In this document: positions 9,057 to 19,035 of the stretch, one piece after another
Numbering within the stretch: position 1 is the first letter of the stretch
Layout: every line of letters starts with the position of its first letter
Assembly (NCBI GenBank): GCA_012965955.1
Contig: DTRK01000078.1
Coordinates: forward strand, 1 to 37,939
Length of the DNA: 37,939 bases
DNA from: Flavobacteriales bacterium
Lineage (GTDB): Bacteria; Bacteroidota; Bacteroidia; NORP154
Direction of reading: 5' to 3'
The notes under the pieces: generated by a model
Seen by the model: the letters and a program-made list of their open reading frames with translations, nothing else
Databases searched by the model: none
Told to the model about the DNA's origin: nothing
Translations under genes and position numbers: made by a program

Positions 9057-12000
9057 TTGAGATCACCATTATCAAAGAAGTCTTCATTTCTCACTTTTCT
9101 GTTGTACCTGATTTACCAGGTGTGTCTTGCCCAGCAGGTCAGCTTTCAAGTATCTTATGATGTTGGATTGCTCGATTTGTTTGCCAATGTAAAGCAGACC
9201 AATGACAACGGTTATATCATTGGTGGATCGCCCGTGAGCTTTTTGCCTCTTGGCGGATTAATCAAAACAGATACCGCGGGAGCAGTAGTATGGGCCAAAA
9301 CATACGATGAAGGATTCCTTGGACCTGCCTACTCTATCTCCGATGTTCAACAAACCATCGATGGAGGATACATTGCAACAGGCCAAATCGGTAATGGTGT
9401 AATGCTGATGAAAACGAATGCCACCGGTAGTGTTACATTTACAAAAAGGTTCGGTGGTAGCGACACGGATTACGGATCGGTCGTCAAGCAAACTTCTGAT
9501 GGAGGCTATATCATTGCAGGATCTAGCTTTAGCTTTTCCTCAAAGGACTCCGCCAATTTCTATCTGTTAAAAACCAATAGCTCTGGCACTTTGCTATGGG
9601 ATAAGGTGTATCAAATAAGCACCATCGACGATGAGAATGGCATAGCCCTGGAAGAGCTGGTGGATGGCTATCTCGTTGCTGGCTCAACCCCGCAGGTGTT
9701 TGGATCAGATACTACACGAGATGCGGTGTTAATCAAGACTAACCTCAACGGTGACGTCACCTGGGCCAGGACCTATGGATCTGACACGTATTCGGAAGAA
9801 ATATATGATGTCAAACTCATCAGTACCAACGAGATATTGATTAGCGGATATACCACTGAACCCTCAACTGGCTCAGTGAGTGATGTTTTCATAATGAAAA
9901 CGGATACCACTGGATCGGTAACGTATAGCACAAGTTATAATATCGGGTTTGAAGATTTGCCCTACTCAGTGCAAGAAACCAGCGACGGGGGCTTTGCGGC
10001 GATGGGCTGGACCATCACCAATCTATTCCCTTTGACTATAAAGACATTCTTGTTAAAGACATCCAATACCGGTACCGTTCAAATCTCTATGCAATATGGA
10101 GCGGGCATTGGATCTATATTTGGCAAGGGCGAACAAACCAGTGATGGAGGTTATGTGCTGGGCAGCATGCAGGGAAATACATCCTGGGATTTTCATCTGT
10201 ATAAAACTGACAATACCGGATCAACGGTATGTAATCAAACCAGTACCAGTGCATCCCAAAATGCCTATGTTCCACCGGCAACCACGCCTGGTGTGAGTAC
10301 TTTTTCCGGAGGTTCTACGAGTAATAGATCCGCAAGTGCCAATAACGTGACACCTACAACCACGGTACTTTGTATTAACGCTCCCTGTTCACCTGCTCCT
10401 GACCCTACGCTAACCATAACTGATGCCAATGTTTGTTTATCGGAAACAGGTGTTATCTATACCACGCAGAGTGGGTTTGACTCCTATACCTGGACCGTAA
10501 CCGGAGGTACTATTGCTTCTGGACAGGGTACCAATAGTATTACCGTTGATTGGGGAACTGGACCTAGTGGAACTGTTGATCTATTAATTGATAGCTCAGG
10601 CTGTGCTGGTAATCTAATCACAGAGAACGTAAGTATTGCTGATCCCGCCCCAACTCTCTCAGCAACTGACACTGATGTTTGCGAAGGCGAAACGAGCGTC
10701 ACATACACTACCCAAACTGGCTTTACCACCTATACATGGATAGTTGCCGGCGGAACTATTGCAAGTGGATCCGGGACTAACAGCATAACCGTGGATTGGG
10801 GGTCACCAGGTGCTGGAACAGTGAATTTAACTGTGGTGGATGCGTTTGGGTGTACCGGATCACTTTCAGCCACTGAGAACGTCACGATAAACGCAAGTCC
10901 TACTCCGACGCTGACTGTATCTGATACTGTCGTTTGTGAGGGACAAATTGGTGTTACCTATACTACTCAATCAGGTTTTTCAACATATACCTGGACGATA
11001 GGCGGAGGGACAATTGCAAGTGGTTCGGGAACCAACAGTATTACCGTGGATTGGGGTACCGGCGGAGGTGGTACTGTCGACCTAACAGTGATTGACGCAA
11101 ACGGATGTTCCGGATCACTTTCAGCCACTCAGTCAATCTTAATTAATCCCAGCCCTAACCCCACTCTAATAATCTTCGATACCATTGCATGTGAAAACCA
11201 GACAGGTGTGGTCTTTACGACCCAATCATTTTATACAGCATATATCTGGTCTATTACAGGAGGTGCTGTCAGTTCTGGTGTAGGAACGGATAGCGTCAAT
11301 GCTGATTGGTTTTCACCAGGAGGTGGAACCATTTTTTTAACGGTGGTAGATACCAATGGATGTTCAGGATCTCTTTCGTCCCCTCAATCAATTGTTATCA
11401 GCGCTAACCCTGCACCAACGCTCTCCGTTTCTGACACGGCAGTTTGTGAAAATGAGACTGGTCTAATCTATACAACCCAAGCTGGCTACACGACCTATAC
11501 CTGGACCGTTAGTGGAGGATCAATTGTCAGTGGAGCTGGCACCAATAGTATTACCGTCAACTGGGGAACTTCCGGAGGCGGAACAGTAGATTTAACGGTT
11601 GACTCAAATGGTTGTTCGGGGTCATTGTCAGCCACAGAAACCGTAAACATTTATGCTGCGCCAACAGCTAATATTACACCTTCCGACAGTACTAATTTTT
11701 GTACGGGTGATAGTGTTCAGCTCATGTCTGATACAGCTACAACTTATTTTTGGTTGCTCAATGGTGGTTCAACAGGTTTAACATCACCGGGAATTTACGT
11801 CACTGTCGCAGGAGACTATCAGGTGATAGTAACCAATACAGCAGGCTGTCCCGACACTTCCTCAATCACAACAGTCATTGAAAACCCCTCTCCAATTGCC
11901 AATATTATAGTACTAGGCTCAACAACATTCTGCTCAGACGATAGCGTAATATTACAGGCTGACACCGCCTTAACTTATTTGTGGTTTCTCAACGGTATCA

Positions 12001-13880
12001 GCACTGGACAAACCACCCAAACCATCACAGTTGCTGGAGCTGGAGATTATCAGGTTGCAATCTCAAATGCATTTTGCCAGGACACTTCAGCTATAGTAAC
12101 CGTGGCCGTGAATGCTATCCCAACAATTGATACCTCAGCAACAATCATTGATTCCAGTAATTGCGGAAACAGCGATGGGTCAATTACGGTAATCGTGGCC
12201 AATGGCACTGGACCGTTCACGTATGAATGGACCAATAGCTCCAGTACAGTTGTGGGTGGAGACTCTGCTAAACTGGTGAACATGCCTGCGGATTCCTATA
12301 CGCTCGTAATTACAGACTCACTTGGATGTACAGCTTCAAGCACATTCACCATCAACGATATTGGCGCACCTCCAACGCCAGTCGCCTCTGCTGATGCAAG
12401 TTATTGCCAGGGCGATCCAATTGCTGATTTGACAGCTGCAGGATCAGGAGGAACGTTAATCTGGTATTCGGACGCACTGCTCACCGACTCCATTGGCACG
12501 GGATCACCATTCTCTTCAGGCGCCATAGTATCAGATACCTTTTACGTAGCAGAGACCATTGCCGGCTGTGAAGGTCTGGCAGATATGGTAATCATTACCA
12601 TTAATGCAACTCCAGCTCAACCTGTGGCAGGAGCTGACAGCACCTATTGCCAGGGAGACGTCATAGCTGATCTTACCGTTACTGGTGGTGGCGGAATTTT
12701 CACCTGGTATTCTGATCCAGCGCTAACGACTTCAATTGGAACAGGCAGCCCATTCTCATCAGGAATAACTGTTACTGATACGATCTTTGTGACCGAGGAA
12801 GTGGGAGGATGTGAGAGCATTCCAGACACGGTAATTATCACTTTCATCAACGCACCTATTGGTCTGACGACTGGAGGAGATTCCAGCTATTGCCAGGGAG
12901 ATGCAGTTGCCGATCTTACAGCAACGGGATCAGGTGGAATAATCACATGGTACTCCAACAGTGGGCTAACAGACACGGCTTTCACCGGCTCACCTTTTGC
13001 ATCAGGTGCCTTTACTGATACCACCTTTTATGTGACCGAAACCTCAAATGGATGTGCAAGTGCAACTGACTCAGTAACCCTGACCTTCACACCCCAGCCA
13101 ACGGTTGTTCTCACATCTAGTGCTGATACAATTTGTCCTGGAGGGGATGTGACACTAACAGCTAACGGAGCAGATTCATATCTATGGAGCACGGGTGATA
13201 CTGCTGTATCTATAACTGTCAGTCCGATTATAAATACTGTCTACACCGTAATTGGAATGACAATGGCTGGATGCACGAGCGCAGCGGATACAACAACGGT
13301 AAGCATAAGCGCTGGAGGAGTAGTTGCCGGATTTACGGCCAATCCAACCACTGGAAGCATTCCTTTGGACGTTGCGTTCACGGATACTAGCATCGGAGCA
13401 GTATCATGGGCTTGGGATTTCTCTTATGACAGCATATTCTTCAATACTGAATCAACCGACCAGAATCCAAATTACACATACACTACCGGAGGAAATTTTC
13501 AAATAATCCTGGTAGCCTCTGACGCCAATGGTTGTTCTGATACGGCATCGATGACCCTGAACTTGGATATAACCGAGGAAGTCTTTATACCAAACTTATT
13601 CACCCCGAATGGAGATAACAGTAATGATGTTCTTTATGTGCGGGGAAATGGAATCGACGATCTGTTGCTGATAATCTATGACCGCTGGGGCGAGAAGGTA
13701 TATGAGGGCGCATACTCTCAGGCATGGGCCTTGGAAGACACATATCCCACGGGTATAGGTTGGGATGGTACATTCAATGATCAGCCGATGAACCCAGCTG
13801 TGTTTGTATATGTTCTAACAGGGACATTTATAAGTGGTGAAGCGATCGATCAGAAGGGAAACATAACATTAGTTAGATGA
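9057..13880 (+). CDS. Giant secreted adhesin-like protein: N-terminal QTSDGGYI-type propeller repeats, five PKD-like repeats, Ig-like modules, PKD, and gliding-motility-associated C-terminal domain (CHU_C / T9SS type B)
   Basis: TTG start; signal-like N-terminus MRSPLSKKSSFLTFLLYLIYQVCLAQQ. Repeats QTSDGGYIIAGS...LLKTNSSGTLLWDK and YTTQSGFxTYTWTVxGGTIASGxGTNSITVDWG. C-terminus VFIPNLFTPNGDNSNDVLYVRGNGIDDLLLIIYDRWGEKVYEG...GWDGTFNDQPMNPAVFVYVLTGTF is a classic CHU_C signature. Confidence 0.92.
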   Translation: MRSPLSKKSSFLTFLLYLIYQVCLAQQVSFQVSYDVGLLDLFANVKQTNDNGYIIGGSPVSFLPLGGLIKTDTAGAVVWAKTYDEGFLGPAYSISDVQQTIDGGYIATGQIGNGVMLMKTNATGSVTFTKRFGGSDTDYGSVVKQTSDGGYIIAGSSFSFSSKDSANFYLLKTNSSGTLLWDKVYQISTIDDENGIALEELVDGYLVAGSTPQVFGSDTTRDAVLIKTNLNGDVTWARTYGSDTYSEEIYDVKLISTNEILISGYTTEPSTGSVSDVFIMKTDTTGSVTYSTSYNIGFEDLPYSVQETSDGGFAAMGWTITNLFPLTIKTFLLKTSNTGTVQISMQYGAGIGSIFGKGEQTSDGGYVLGSMQGNTSWDFHLYKTDNTGSTVCNQTSTSASQNAYVPPATTPGVSTFSGGSTSNRSASANNVTPTTTVLCINAPCSPAPDPTLTITDANVCLSETGVIYTTQSGFDSYTWTVTGGTIASGQGTNSITVDWGTGPSGTVDLLIDSSGCAGNLITENVSIADPAPTLSATDTDVCEGETSVTYTTQTGFTTYTWIVAGGTIASGSGTNSITVDWGSPGAGTVNLTVVDAFGCTGSLSATENVTINASPTPTLTVSDTVVCEGQIGVTYTTQSGFSTYTWTIGGGTIASGSGTNSITVDWGTGGGGTVDLTVIDANGCSGSLSATQSILINPSPNPTLIIFDTIACENQTGVVFTTQSFYTAYIWSITGGAVSSGVGTDSVNADWFSPGGGTIFLTVVDTNGCSGSLSSPQSIVISANPAPTLSVSDTAVCENETGLIYTTQAGYTTYTWTVSGGSIVSGAGTNSITVNWGTSGGGTVDLTVDSNGCSGSLSATETVNIYAAPTANITPSDSTNFCTGDSVQLMSDTATTYFWLLNGGSTGLTSPGIYVTVAGDYQVIVTNTAGCPDTSSITTVIENPSPIANIIVLGSTTFCSDDSVILQADTALTYLWFLNGISTGQTTQTITVAGAGDYQVAISNAFCQDTSAIVTVAVNAIPTIDTSATIIDSSNCGNSDGSITVIVANGTGPFTYEWTNSSSTVVGGDSAKLVNMPADSYTLVITDSLGCTASSTFTINDIGAPPTPVASADASYCQGDPIADLTAAGSGGTLIWYSDALLTDSIGTGSPFSSGAIVSDTFYVAETIAGCEGLADMVIITINATPAQPVAGADSTYCQGDVIADLTVTGGGGIFTWYSDPALTTSIGTGSPFSSGITVTDTIFVTEEVGGCESIPDTVIITFINAPIGLTTGGDSSYCQGDAVADLTATGSGGIITWYSNSGLTDTAFTGSPFASGAFTDTTFYVTETSNGCASATDSVTLTFTPQPTVVLTSSADTICPGGDVTLTANGADSYLWSTGDTAVSITVSPIINTVYTVIGMTMAGCTSAADTTTVSISAGGVVAGFTANPTTGSIPLDVAFTDTSIGAVSWAWDFSYDSIFFNTESTDQNPNYTYTTGGNFQIILVASDANGCSDTASMTLNLDITEEVFIPNLFTPNGDNSNDVLYVRGNGIDDLLLIIYDRWGEKVYEGAYSQAWALEDTYPTGIGWDGTFNDQPMNPAVFVYVLTGTFISGEAIDQKGNITLVR
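10390..11660 (+). repeat. Five tandem PKD-like repeats inside the giant adhesin-like gene
   Basis: Units (PxPTLxxxDTxVCExxxGVxYTTQSGFxTYTWTVxGGTIASGxGTNSITVDWGxxGGGTVDLTVxDxNGCSGSLSATxxVxI). Also a 20-nt exact DNA repeat CCGGATCACTTTCAGCCACT in two adjacent units. Confidence 0.85.
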
Positions 13881-14947
13881 TGAATTTGACAAGTTGTTCG
13901 CTAAACCGTCTTATGACGATTGTTGTAATAATATTCTTAGTTCTTCCTTTTACCATAAGCCGAGCTCAAGACTACCATTTCTCGCAATATAGCTCTACCC
14001 CTCTTGCTATCAACCCAGCTTATGCTGGAACATATGGAGGTACACACCGCATCATCTTGAATTATAAGGACCAGTGGAAAGCGTTTGGAGCCCCTTATAA
14101 AACGTATGCCTTTTCTTATGATTTTGTCTTGTTTAAAGATAAGTGGGATAATATGACCCTGGCTGGAGGCCTGCTCTTAACCCAAGACGAAGCTGGATAT
14201 ACTAATTTCAGAAACACCAATGTATCGCTTACCGCAGCGAGCATGATAAAGCTGAATGATCACCATGCGGCGTCAGCAGGTTTACAAGGTGGTTTTGCTC
14301 AGCGATCAATTGACTTAACGGAGGCTACTACGGATAATCAATTCGATAATGGCACTTATAGTTCAACCAACAATCTTGGTGAAACGAATTCATTCGGGAG
14401 TCAGTCAAACGGAGATTTCACTGCTGGAGTGTCCTGGATGTTTACCAAGAACACCAAAAATAGATTTGCAGAAGACCAGATCAAGGCTCGCATTGGTATT
14501 GCACTGTATCACTTAAACAGGCCGCCGCAAGAGTTCTATGATCTCAATGACAGCAGACTCTATTCCAAATTCAGTATCAACGGGGAAGGGTATATTGGAC
14601 TTAAAGGATCGCGTTTAGGCTTGGTTCCGTCATTCTTATTCGCAAATCAAGGTCCCACAAAGGAAATCCTGGTCGGTTCTATGTTTCGATATCGAATTAA
14701 AGAAGGCGGAATTACCAAGGGATTACCTCAGGAGGCAGGTGTGGCTATTGGTGGTTATGCGAGATTTGGTGATGCATTCATCCCAGCATTTACGCTTGAG
14801 ATTGCCAATTTTGTTTTGGGAATTTCTTACGATGTAAATATGTCTGACCTCAAAACTTCTACAGGTGGACAAGGTGGCCTAGAGGTATCTCTCAAGTTTG
14901 TCAATCCCAATCCATTCATTAGAGCCAAAACTTCGACTCTGCTCTAG
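13877..14947 (+). CDS. PorP/SprF family type IX secretion system membrane protein
   Basis: MMNLTSCSLNRLMTIVVIIFLVLPFTISRAQDYHFSQYSSTPLAINPAYAGTYGGTHRIILNYKDQWKAFGAPYKTYAFSYD is a canonical PorP/SprF N-terminus. ATGA overlap with the preceding CHU_C gene. Confidence 0.93.
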   Translation: MMNLTSCSLNRLMTIVVIIFLVLPFTISRAQDYHFSQYSSTPLAINPAYAGTYGGTHRIILNYKDQWKAFGAPYKTYAFSYDFVLFKDKWDNMTLAGGLLLTQDEAGYTNFRNTNVSLTAASMIKLNDHHAASAGLQGGFAQRSIDLTEATTDNQFDNGTYSSTNNLGETNSFGSQSNGDFTAGVSWMFTKNTKNRFAEDQIKARIGIALYHLNRPPQEFYDLNDSRLYSKFSINGEGYIGLKGSRLGLVPSFLFANQGPTKEILVGSMFRYRIKEGGITKGLPQEAGVAIGGYARFGDAFIPAFTLEIANFVLGISYDVNMSDLKTSTGGQGGLEVSLKFVNPNPFIRAKTSTLL

Positions 14948-15095
14948 GTATCGCAATTCAGATATTCCTTGCCAGGTTTAGCACGTTCCCCAGTTCATTT
15001 TCGGAGCTAATGGATAACGGTTGCACATTCATCACAGAGTATAGGTTGGATCGACCTCTGCCGCCAACTTTTTGAAATTGAGATTACTATAACTG

Positions 15096-15440
15096 TCATG
15101 CTGCAAATATCCCAATCCGGTCATTTGGCAGATCCTCTAAAAACCTGAAATTGCTGTCTTCCGGATCAAGGTATAACTATTCCATTTCCCGGGTCTTAAT
15201 TTTAATACTTGATCTTCCGTCTTCAGGAATGCCATATACGCAATCTATTTGATACACTTGGTTGTCGATGCCCTCGCTCATCTCAAATTTGGCATTTGTT
15301 TTAAACGTATTCTGTTGGCCAGCTTTAGATTCCAACACTGCGCGAAGAATTATTAAAATTGTTTTGTAATAATTAAGAGAAATATCACCGTATATACTCC
15401 ATAAGAGCATAGAAGCAGGATGGATTACTGAGCTGTTCAA
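15096..15440 (-). pseudogene. Possible decayed ORF with in-frame TAG, unknown function
   Basis: ORF 15177..15440 (TTG start) ends ...IPEDGRSSIKIKTREME-TAG. The same frame continues as LYLDPEDSNFRFLEDLPNDRIGIFAA-TGA, ending at 15096. Confidence 0.3.
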
Positions 15441-15444
15441 TCAT

Positions 15445-16482
15445 CTACTTTGCAAACGACTCTTTCAAGTAGGTGAGGTATTTCGAAAAATCGCCAGCAA
15501 AACTGCTATCAAATTCTTCCTGGAACATGTTCTGCTTTCCCCGATAGCGTTTGAAACTCATAAAATAAGTGTTGTTGGGTATATAATCCAGGTCCAGGAG
15601 ATAGGAATAACTATCGCTCCCATGAAAGGAAATAGTATCAGAACTTTGCAGAATTGACCTGATGAGTTCATTCTTGAGTGCCCTCTTTTTTCCCTCAGGG
15701 TATGACGCTCCCACAAAGCCTCTATAAAGTTCTTCAAGAAGGGCGGTGCCCCTTGTCATGTGATCACTGTATTTCTCTATGTCATTCAGGGCTCCTATAT
15801 ATCGCTCCAGCTCGATTGAATTCTCCCCAAACTTGTGCTTCATGAATACTATTGCACCATTGTCACCAACGAAGGTAGCCAGGTTTTCATTGAATGCATC
15901 CTCCCCTTTCACATAAAGGGTTCCATGGGTCAGCTCATGAATGACCAGCCTAGCCAATCCCCCTGACGACTTCCTTAACATATTGGATAGGATAGGGTCA
16001 TTGAAGAAACCCAAGGTGGACCAGGCGTTGACGGCACCGAGATCCGTGTCAAAGTCCAGGGCTATTAGCTCCTCCTCTTCCCTAAGCGCTTTCTCCTTGA
16101 CAAAAAATCCTTTATACCCGAGTCCTCCCAGGAACGGAAAATACCATTCGTATTGCTCCAACTCAAAAGGTTTGGCGGCTGTGAGGACCCACAGCGCTGG
16201 TTCCCCTTTCTGGTCATATAATTTCTTGTAACTCTCCGAGTTATTGAGTCCCAGTGAATCTATCGCGAACTCCCGTATCTCCTGAATGAGACGCAACTTC
16301 ACCTTTTGATCCTCCGGATAATCAGGATCATCTAACAGCTCATTAATAGGAACGGCATCGTAAAGAATATGGAACTGTCCTATCCCCTGGTGGATTCCAT
16401 ACTCAATCAAGTCTCCATACAGCAAACCGCCAATCAGAGAGACCAGCAGTGCCGCATAGATGAACTTATTCCGTCTTCTCAT
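15445..16482 (-). CDS. Putative aminopeptidase (Aminopep / PF10023-like), membrane-anchored
   Basis: N-terminal TM segment MRRRNKFIYAALLVSLIGGLLYG. Zinc-protease motif RLVIHELTHGTLYVKGEDAFNENLATFVGDNGA; preceding LGAVNAWSTLGFFNDPILSNML typical of this family. Confidence 0.82.
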   Translation of the reverse strand: MRRRNKFIYAALLVSLIGGLLYGDLIEYGIHQGIGQFHILYDAVPINELLDDPDYPEDQKVKLRLIQEIREFAIDSLGLNNSESYKKLYDQKGEPALWVLTAAKPFELEQYEWYFPFLGGLGYKGFFVKEKALREEEELIALDFDTDLGAVNAWSTLGFFNDPILSNMLRKSSGGLARLVIHELTHGTLYVKGEDAFNENLATFVGDNGAIVFMKHKFGENSIELERYIGALNDIEKYSDHMTRGTALLEELYRGFVGASYPEGKKRALKNELIRSILQSSDTISFHGSDSYSYLLDLDYIPNNTYFMSFKRYRGKQNMFQEEFDSSFAGDFSKYLTYLKESFAK

Positions 16483-16486
16483 AGAA

Positions 16487-18007
16487 CTACGGATCTATAA
16501 TCCTTCCCCGCACCTGGGGTAAAGAAACAGCGGCTTCTTCACTGACCACACCATCCGCAAAGTCTTGCACCTGGCTCAATCCAACAAGTTCGAGATCCAC
16601 AAAATCAGATCGATTGAGCATGGTTCCCTTTTTTTTCAGCTTGACCAGGAACATTCTATCAATAACCTCGAATGCGTAAATAGGGGAATTGGGAATGAAC
16701 ACATACCAGGAGGTATCGCCTTTCAAAACAATCCTCCGAACCAGTACACCTGATACAGGTAAAGATTGCTGAAATGACTCAAGTTCCGCATCCCCGCTGG
16801 GATCACATGTGACATATATCGTTTCACCAGTATAATTCTCACTTTGCCCAATTTTGGGAATCAAAAAGGCCATTATGTTTTTCGGCATTTGTATGGGAGC
16901 GATATATCCTTGAATCAATTTGAAGTTCTCGAAGCTGACTGCCAGATACAGGACCATGTAAACATTGAACAACCATGACTGTATAAGAAAATGATTGGCG
17001 GCACTCTTTCCGTAGAGCAAGAAATAGGCGATATATGCCACATTGAAGATTGCTACCAGGCCCAATATGATCTTGTACTTGAACGAGGAGCTGTTCAACC
17101 TGACTGTCCGGTCAAAGAAAGATGATATGTTTATAAGATTGTTCTTCATTGTTACCCACAGGTGAATGCAGAACAATAGAAAGAGTGTCGTGATCAGGTA
17201 AAACTGCTGCGCAATTGGGTTGATGAGCCAGAAATCATAAAACCCATGACCCAAAGCGGCAAGCGCGAGAAAGATCGGGAGGGCATAATTCTTCCAGGCA
17301 TAGTTCCGGTGCTTCGCAATTGCCATACCGTAGCATATAATGGAGGTGAAGAACATATGAGCAACAGATGCGTAAAGGGCCCTTCCGTACACAGCAGTGA
17401 GGTTACTCCCGTAGATGTACTGGATATTCTCTATAAACGCGAATCCCAAGGCGGAAACCGAACCATACAAGATATAATCAAATGGTTCGTCCACCTGATC
17501 TGTAACTTTCAGTATTATCAAGAATGGAATAATTTTAACGATCTCTTCTACCAGGCCAATGGCAATTACACAATACCACCAGTCGTTCCAGAAGTTTCCG
17601 TTCAGTTCAAAATTCAGTGATTGCTCAATAGCGTCTGTCATCGGATACACCAGGAAGATGGTCGCACAGGACATCAGGAAAGTCCAGAAGATAAAAATCA
17701 GGCGCTCGTGCTCAAAGATATCCAGCCATGTCAGGTATTGGTACCACATCAGGGAAATTGCAAAAGACAGCAACACGCTTATTACATATAGTGTCTCATC
17801 CCCACCAGTATCCAGTGATCGTCCAAATGTTGAGAAATTCACATATAAGAGCGGCAATATTACGAGGATGGCAAACCACAAGGTCTCATAAAATTTCTCT
17901 GATGCAAGGAAAGTATCCAGCTCTCCTGCCTTCTTCCAGGCCCCGATAAGGTCTCTGAACCAGTACTGTACAAACAACAAAGAAATAGCGATTGTGAGAA
18001 ACCCCAT
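16487..18007 (-). CDS. PrsW-like intramembrane metalloprotease with C-terminal soluble extension
   Basis: Polytopic membrane protein with GLVEEIVKIIPFL, GFAFIENIQYIYG, ASVAHMFFTSIICYG and ALGHGFYDFWL, matching the PrsW EEhhK / ENhhY / HxxxT / HGFYD motifs. Confidence 0.85.
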   Translation of the reverse strand: MGFLTIAISLLFVQYWFRDLIGAWKKAGELDTFLASEKFYETLWFAILVILPLLYVNFSTFGRSLDTGGDETLYVISVLLSFAISLMWYQYLTWLDIFEHERLIFIFWTFLMSCATIFLVYPMTDAIEQSLNFELNGNFWNDWWYCVIAIGLVEEIVKIIPFLIILKVTDQVDEPFDYILYGSVSALGFAFIENIQYIYGSNLTAVYGRALYASVAHMFFTSIICYGMAIAKHRNYAWKNYALPIFLALAALGHGFYDFWLINPIAQQFYLITTLFLLFCIHLWVTMKNNLINISSFFDRTVRLNSSSFKYKIILGLVAIFNVAYIAYFLLYGKSAANHFLIQSWLFNVYMVLYLAVSFENFKLIQGYIAPIQMPKNIMAFLIPKIGQSENYTGETIYVTCDPSGDAELESFQQSLPVSGVLVRRIVLKGDTSWYVFIPNSPIYAFEVIDRMFLVKLKKKGTMLNRSDFVDLELVGLSQVQDFADGVVSEEAAVSLPQVRGRIIDP

Positions 18008-18208
18008 AAAGCTGGTCTTAATCTTTCTTAAAAGTATAGAAATTTAGCTGAACAACGCAGCCGTATGTGGATCTAAAAACAACCCAAGCCACCTTGTGTT
18101 TTACCGTTTTCTACCATACGATCCTGAGATGCTCTTATGAGTTAATATAACCTGGCGTATGAAACCTTAATATATTAGTTTACGTCTTAAGAGACAAATA
18201 CAATAACA

Positions 18209-19003
18209 ATGAAGTATCCACAAGTTAGCCGTTATCTCTTTTTTATTGCGCTAACACTCTTTAGCTGCGGGAAAGACCCCGAAAATGTGCCCGGCCCTTC
18301 ATCTTTGAGTAATGAACCAGCAGAAATCATGGTGGTAATGCTGGACTCCATTCCCGATGGTTCCGGGTACACCTATATCGCTGTACCAACGGGGACAGGG
18401 CCGTTCCCAGCAATATTATACAACCACGGTGGCCTGGGCCCGAATGTTGGAGGTAATTTAAGAGAAACAGCAAGGGCACTGGCCGAAGCAGGATATGTTG
18501 CCAGATCAGAAAAACGGGCAGAAACGTTCCCTATTGCGGGTCACCTCGTAGAAGTGGAACAAGCCTTTGCCGATCTCAAAGCTCACCCTGATGTGGATAT
18601 CCAACGAATGGGAATGATTGGTTTTTCCAGAGGGGGACTATTGACCTTACAAGCTGGAATTATCCATTCAGACGAGTTGTGTGCAACAGTGTGCATGGCT
18701 CCCGCAGCAGCGGGGATAGAACTGAGCAATACGCTTGCCGACGTTTCGATGTTCAACGACTCTTTACTGATAATGGTGGCTTTGAACGACTTGTATCAAG
18801 CCAATCATGTGCAGCTTGCGCAGGATGTGCAAAACGCCATGGTGGCAGCAAGCAAAAATTCAAGGTTGGTTCAGTATCTTGAGTTCGATGCCAACTTCGA
18901 TAGCATTATCGATTCTAACGATGATGGACACGAGCTTTTTTGGGAAGTTCGTGAACCTTACTGGTCAGATTTAATACAATTTCTGGACAGACAGCTCAAA
19001 TAA
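18209..19003 (+). CDS. Alpha/beta-hydrolase (dienelactone hydrolase / prolyl oligopeptidase-like) lipoprotein
   Basis: Lipobox-like LTLFSCGKDPE; YNHGGLGPNVGG oxyanion region; GMIGFSRGGLLTL nucleophile elbow; DANFDSIIDSNDDGHELFWE with C-terminal His. Confidence 0.82.
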   Translation: MKYPQVSRYLFFIALTLFSCGKDPENVPGPSSLSNEPAEIMVVMLDSIPDGSGYTYIAVPTGTGPFPAILYNHGGLGPNVGGNLRETARALAEAGYVARSEKRAETFPIAGHLVEVEQAFADLKAHPDVDIQRMGMIGFSRGGLLTLQAGIIHSDELCATVCMAPAAAGIELSNTLADVSMFNDSLLIMVALNDLYQANHVQLAQDVQNAMVAASKNSRLVQYLEFDANFDSIIDSNDDGHELFWEVREPYWSDLIQFLDRQLK

Positions 19004-19035
19004 CGTGACTGACGCCTGAGCCCCGAGTTAGTTAA

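Noticed and set aside
6463-11660. Tandem repeats as possible CRISPR or non-coding satellite
   Set aside because: Repeats are degenerate at DNA level, about 225-250 bp, in-frame and encode SprB/PKD-like protein modules; no short direct-repeat/spacer periodicity.
10484-12850. Minus-strand ORFs inside the giant CHU_C gene
   Set aside because: Shadow ORFs; the sense strand has an uninterrupted reading frame with clear domains.
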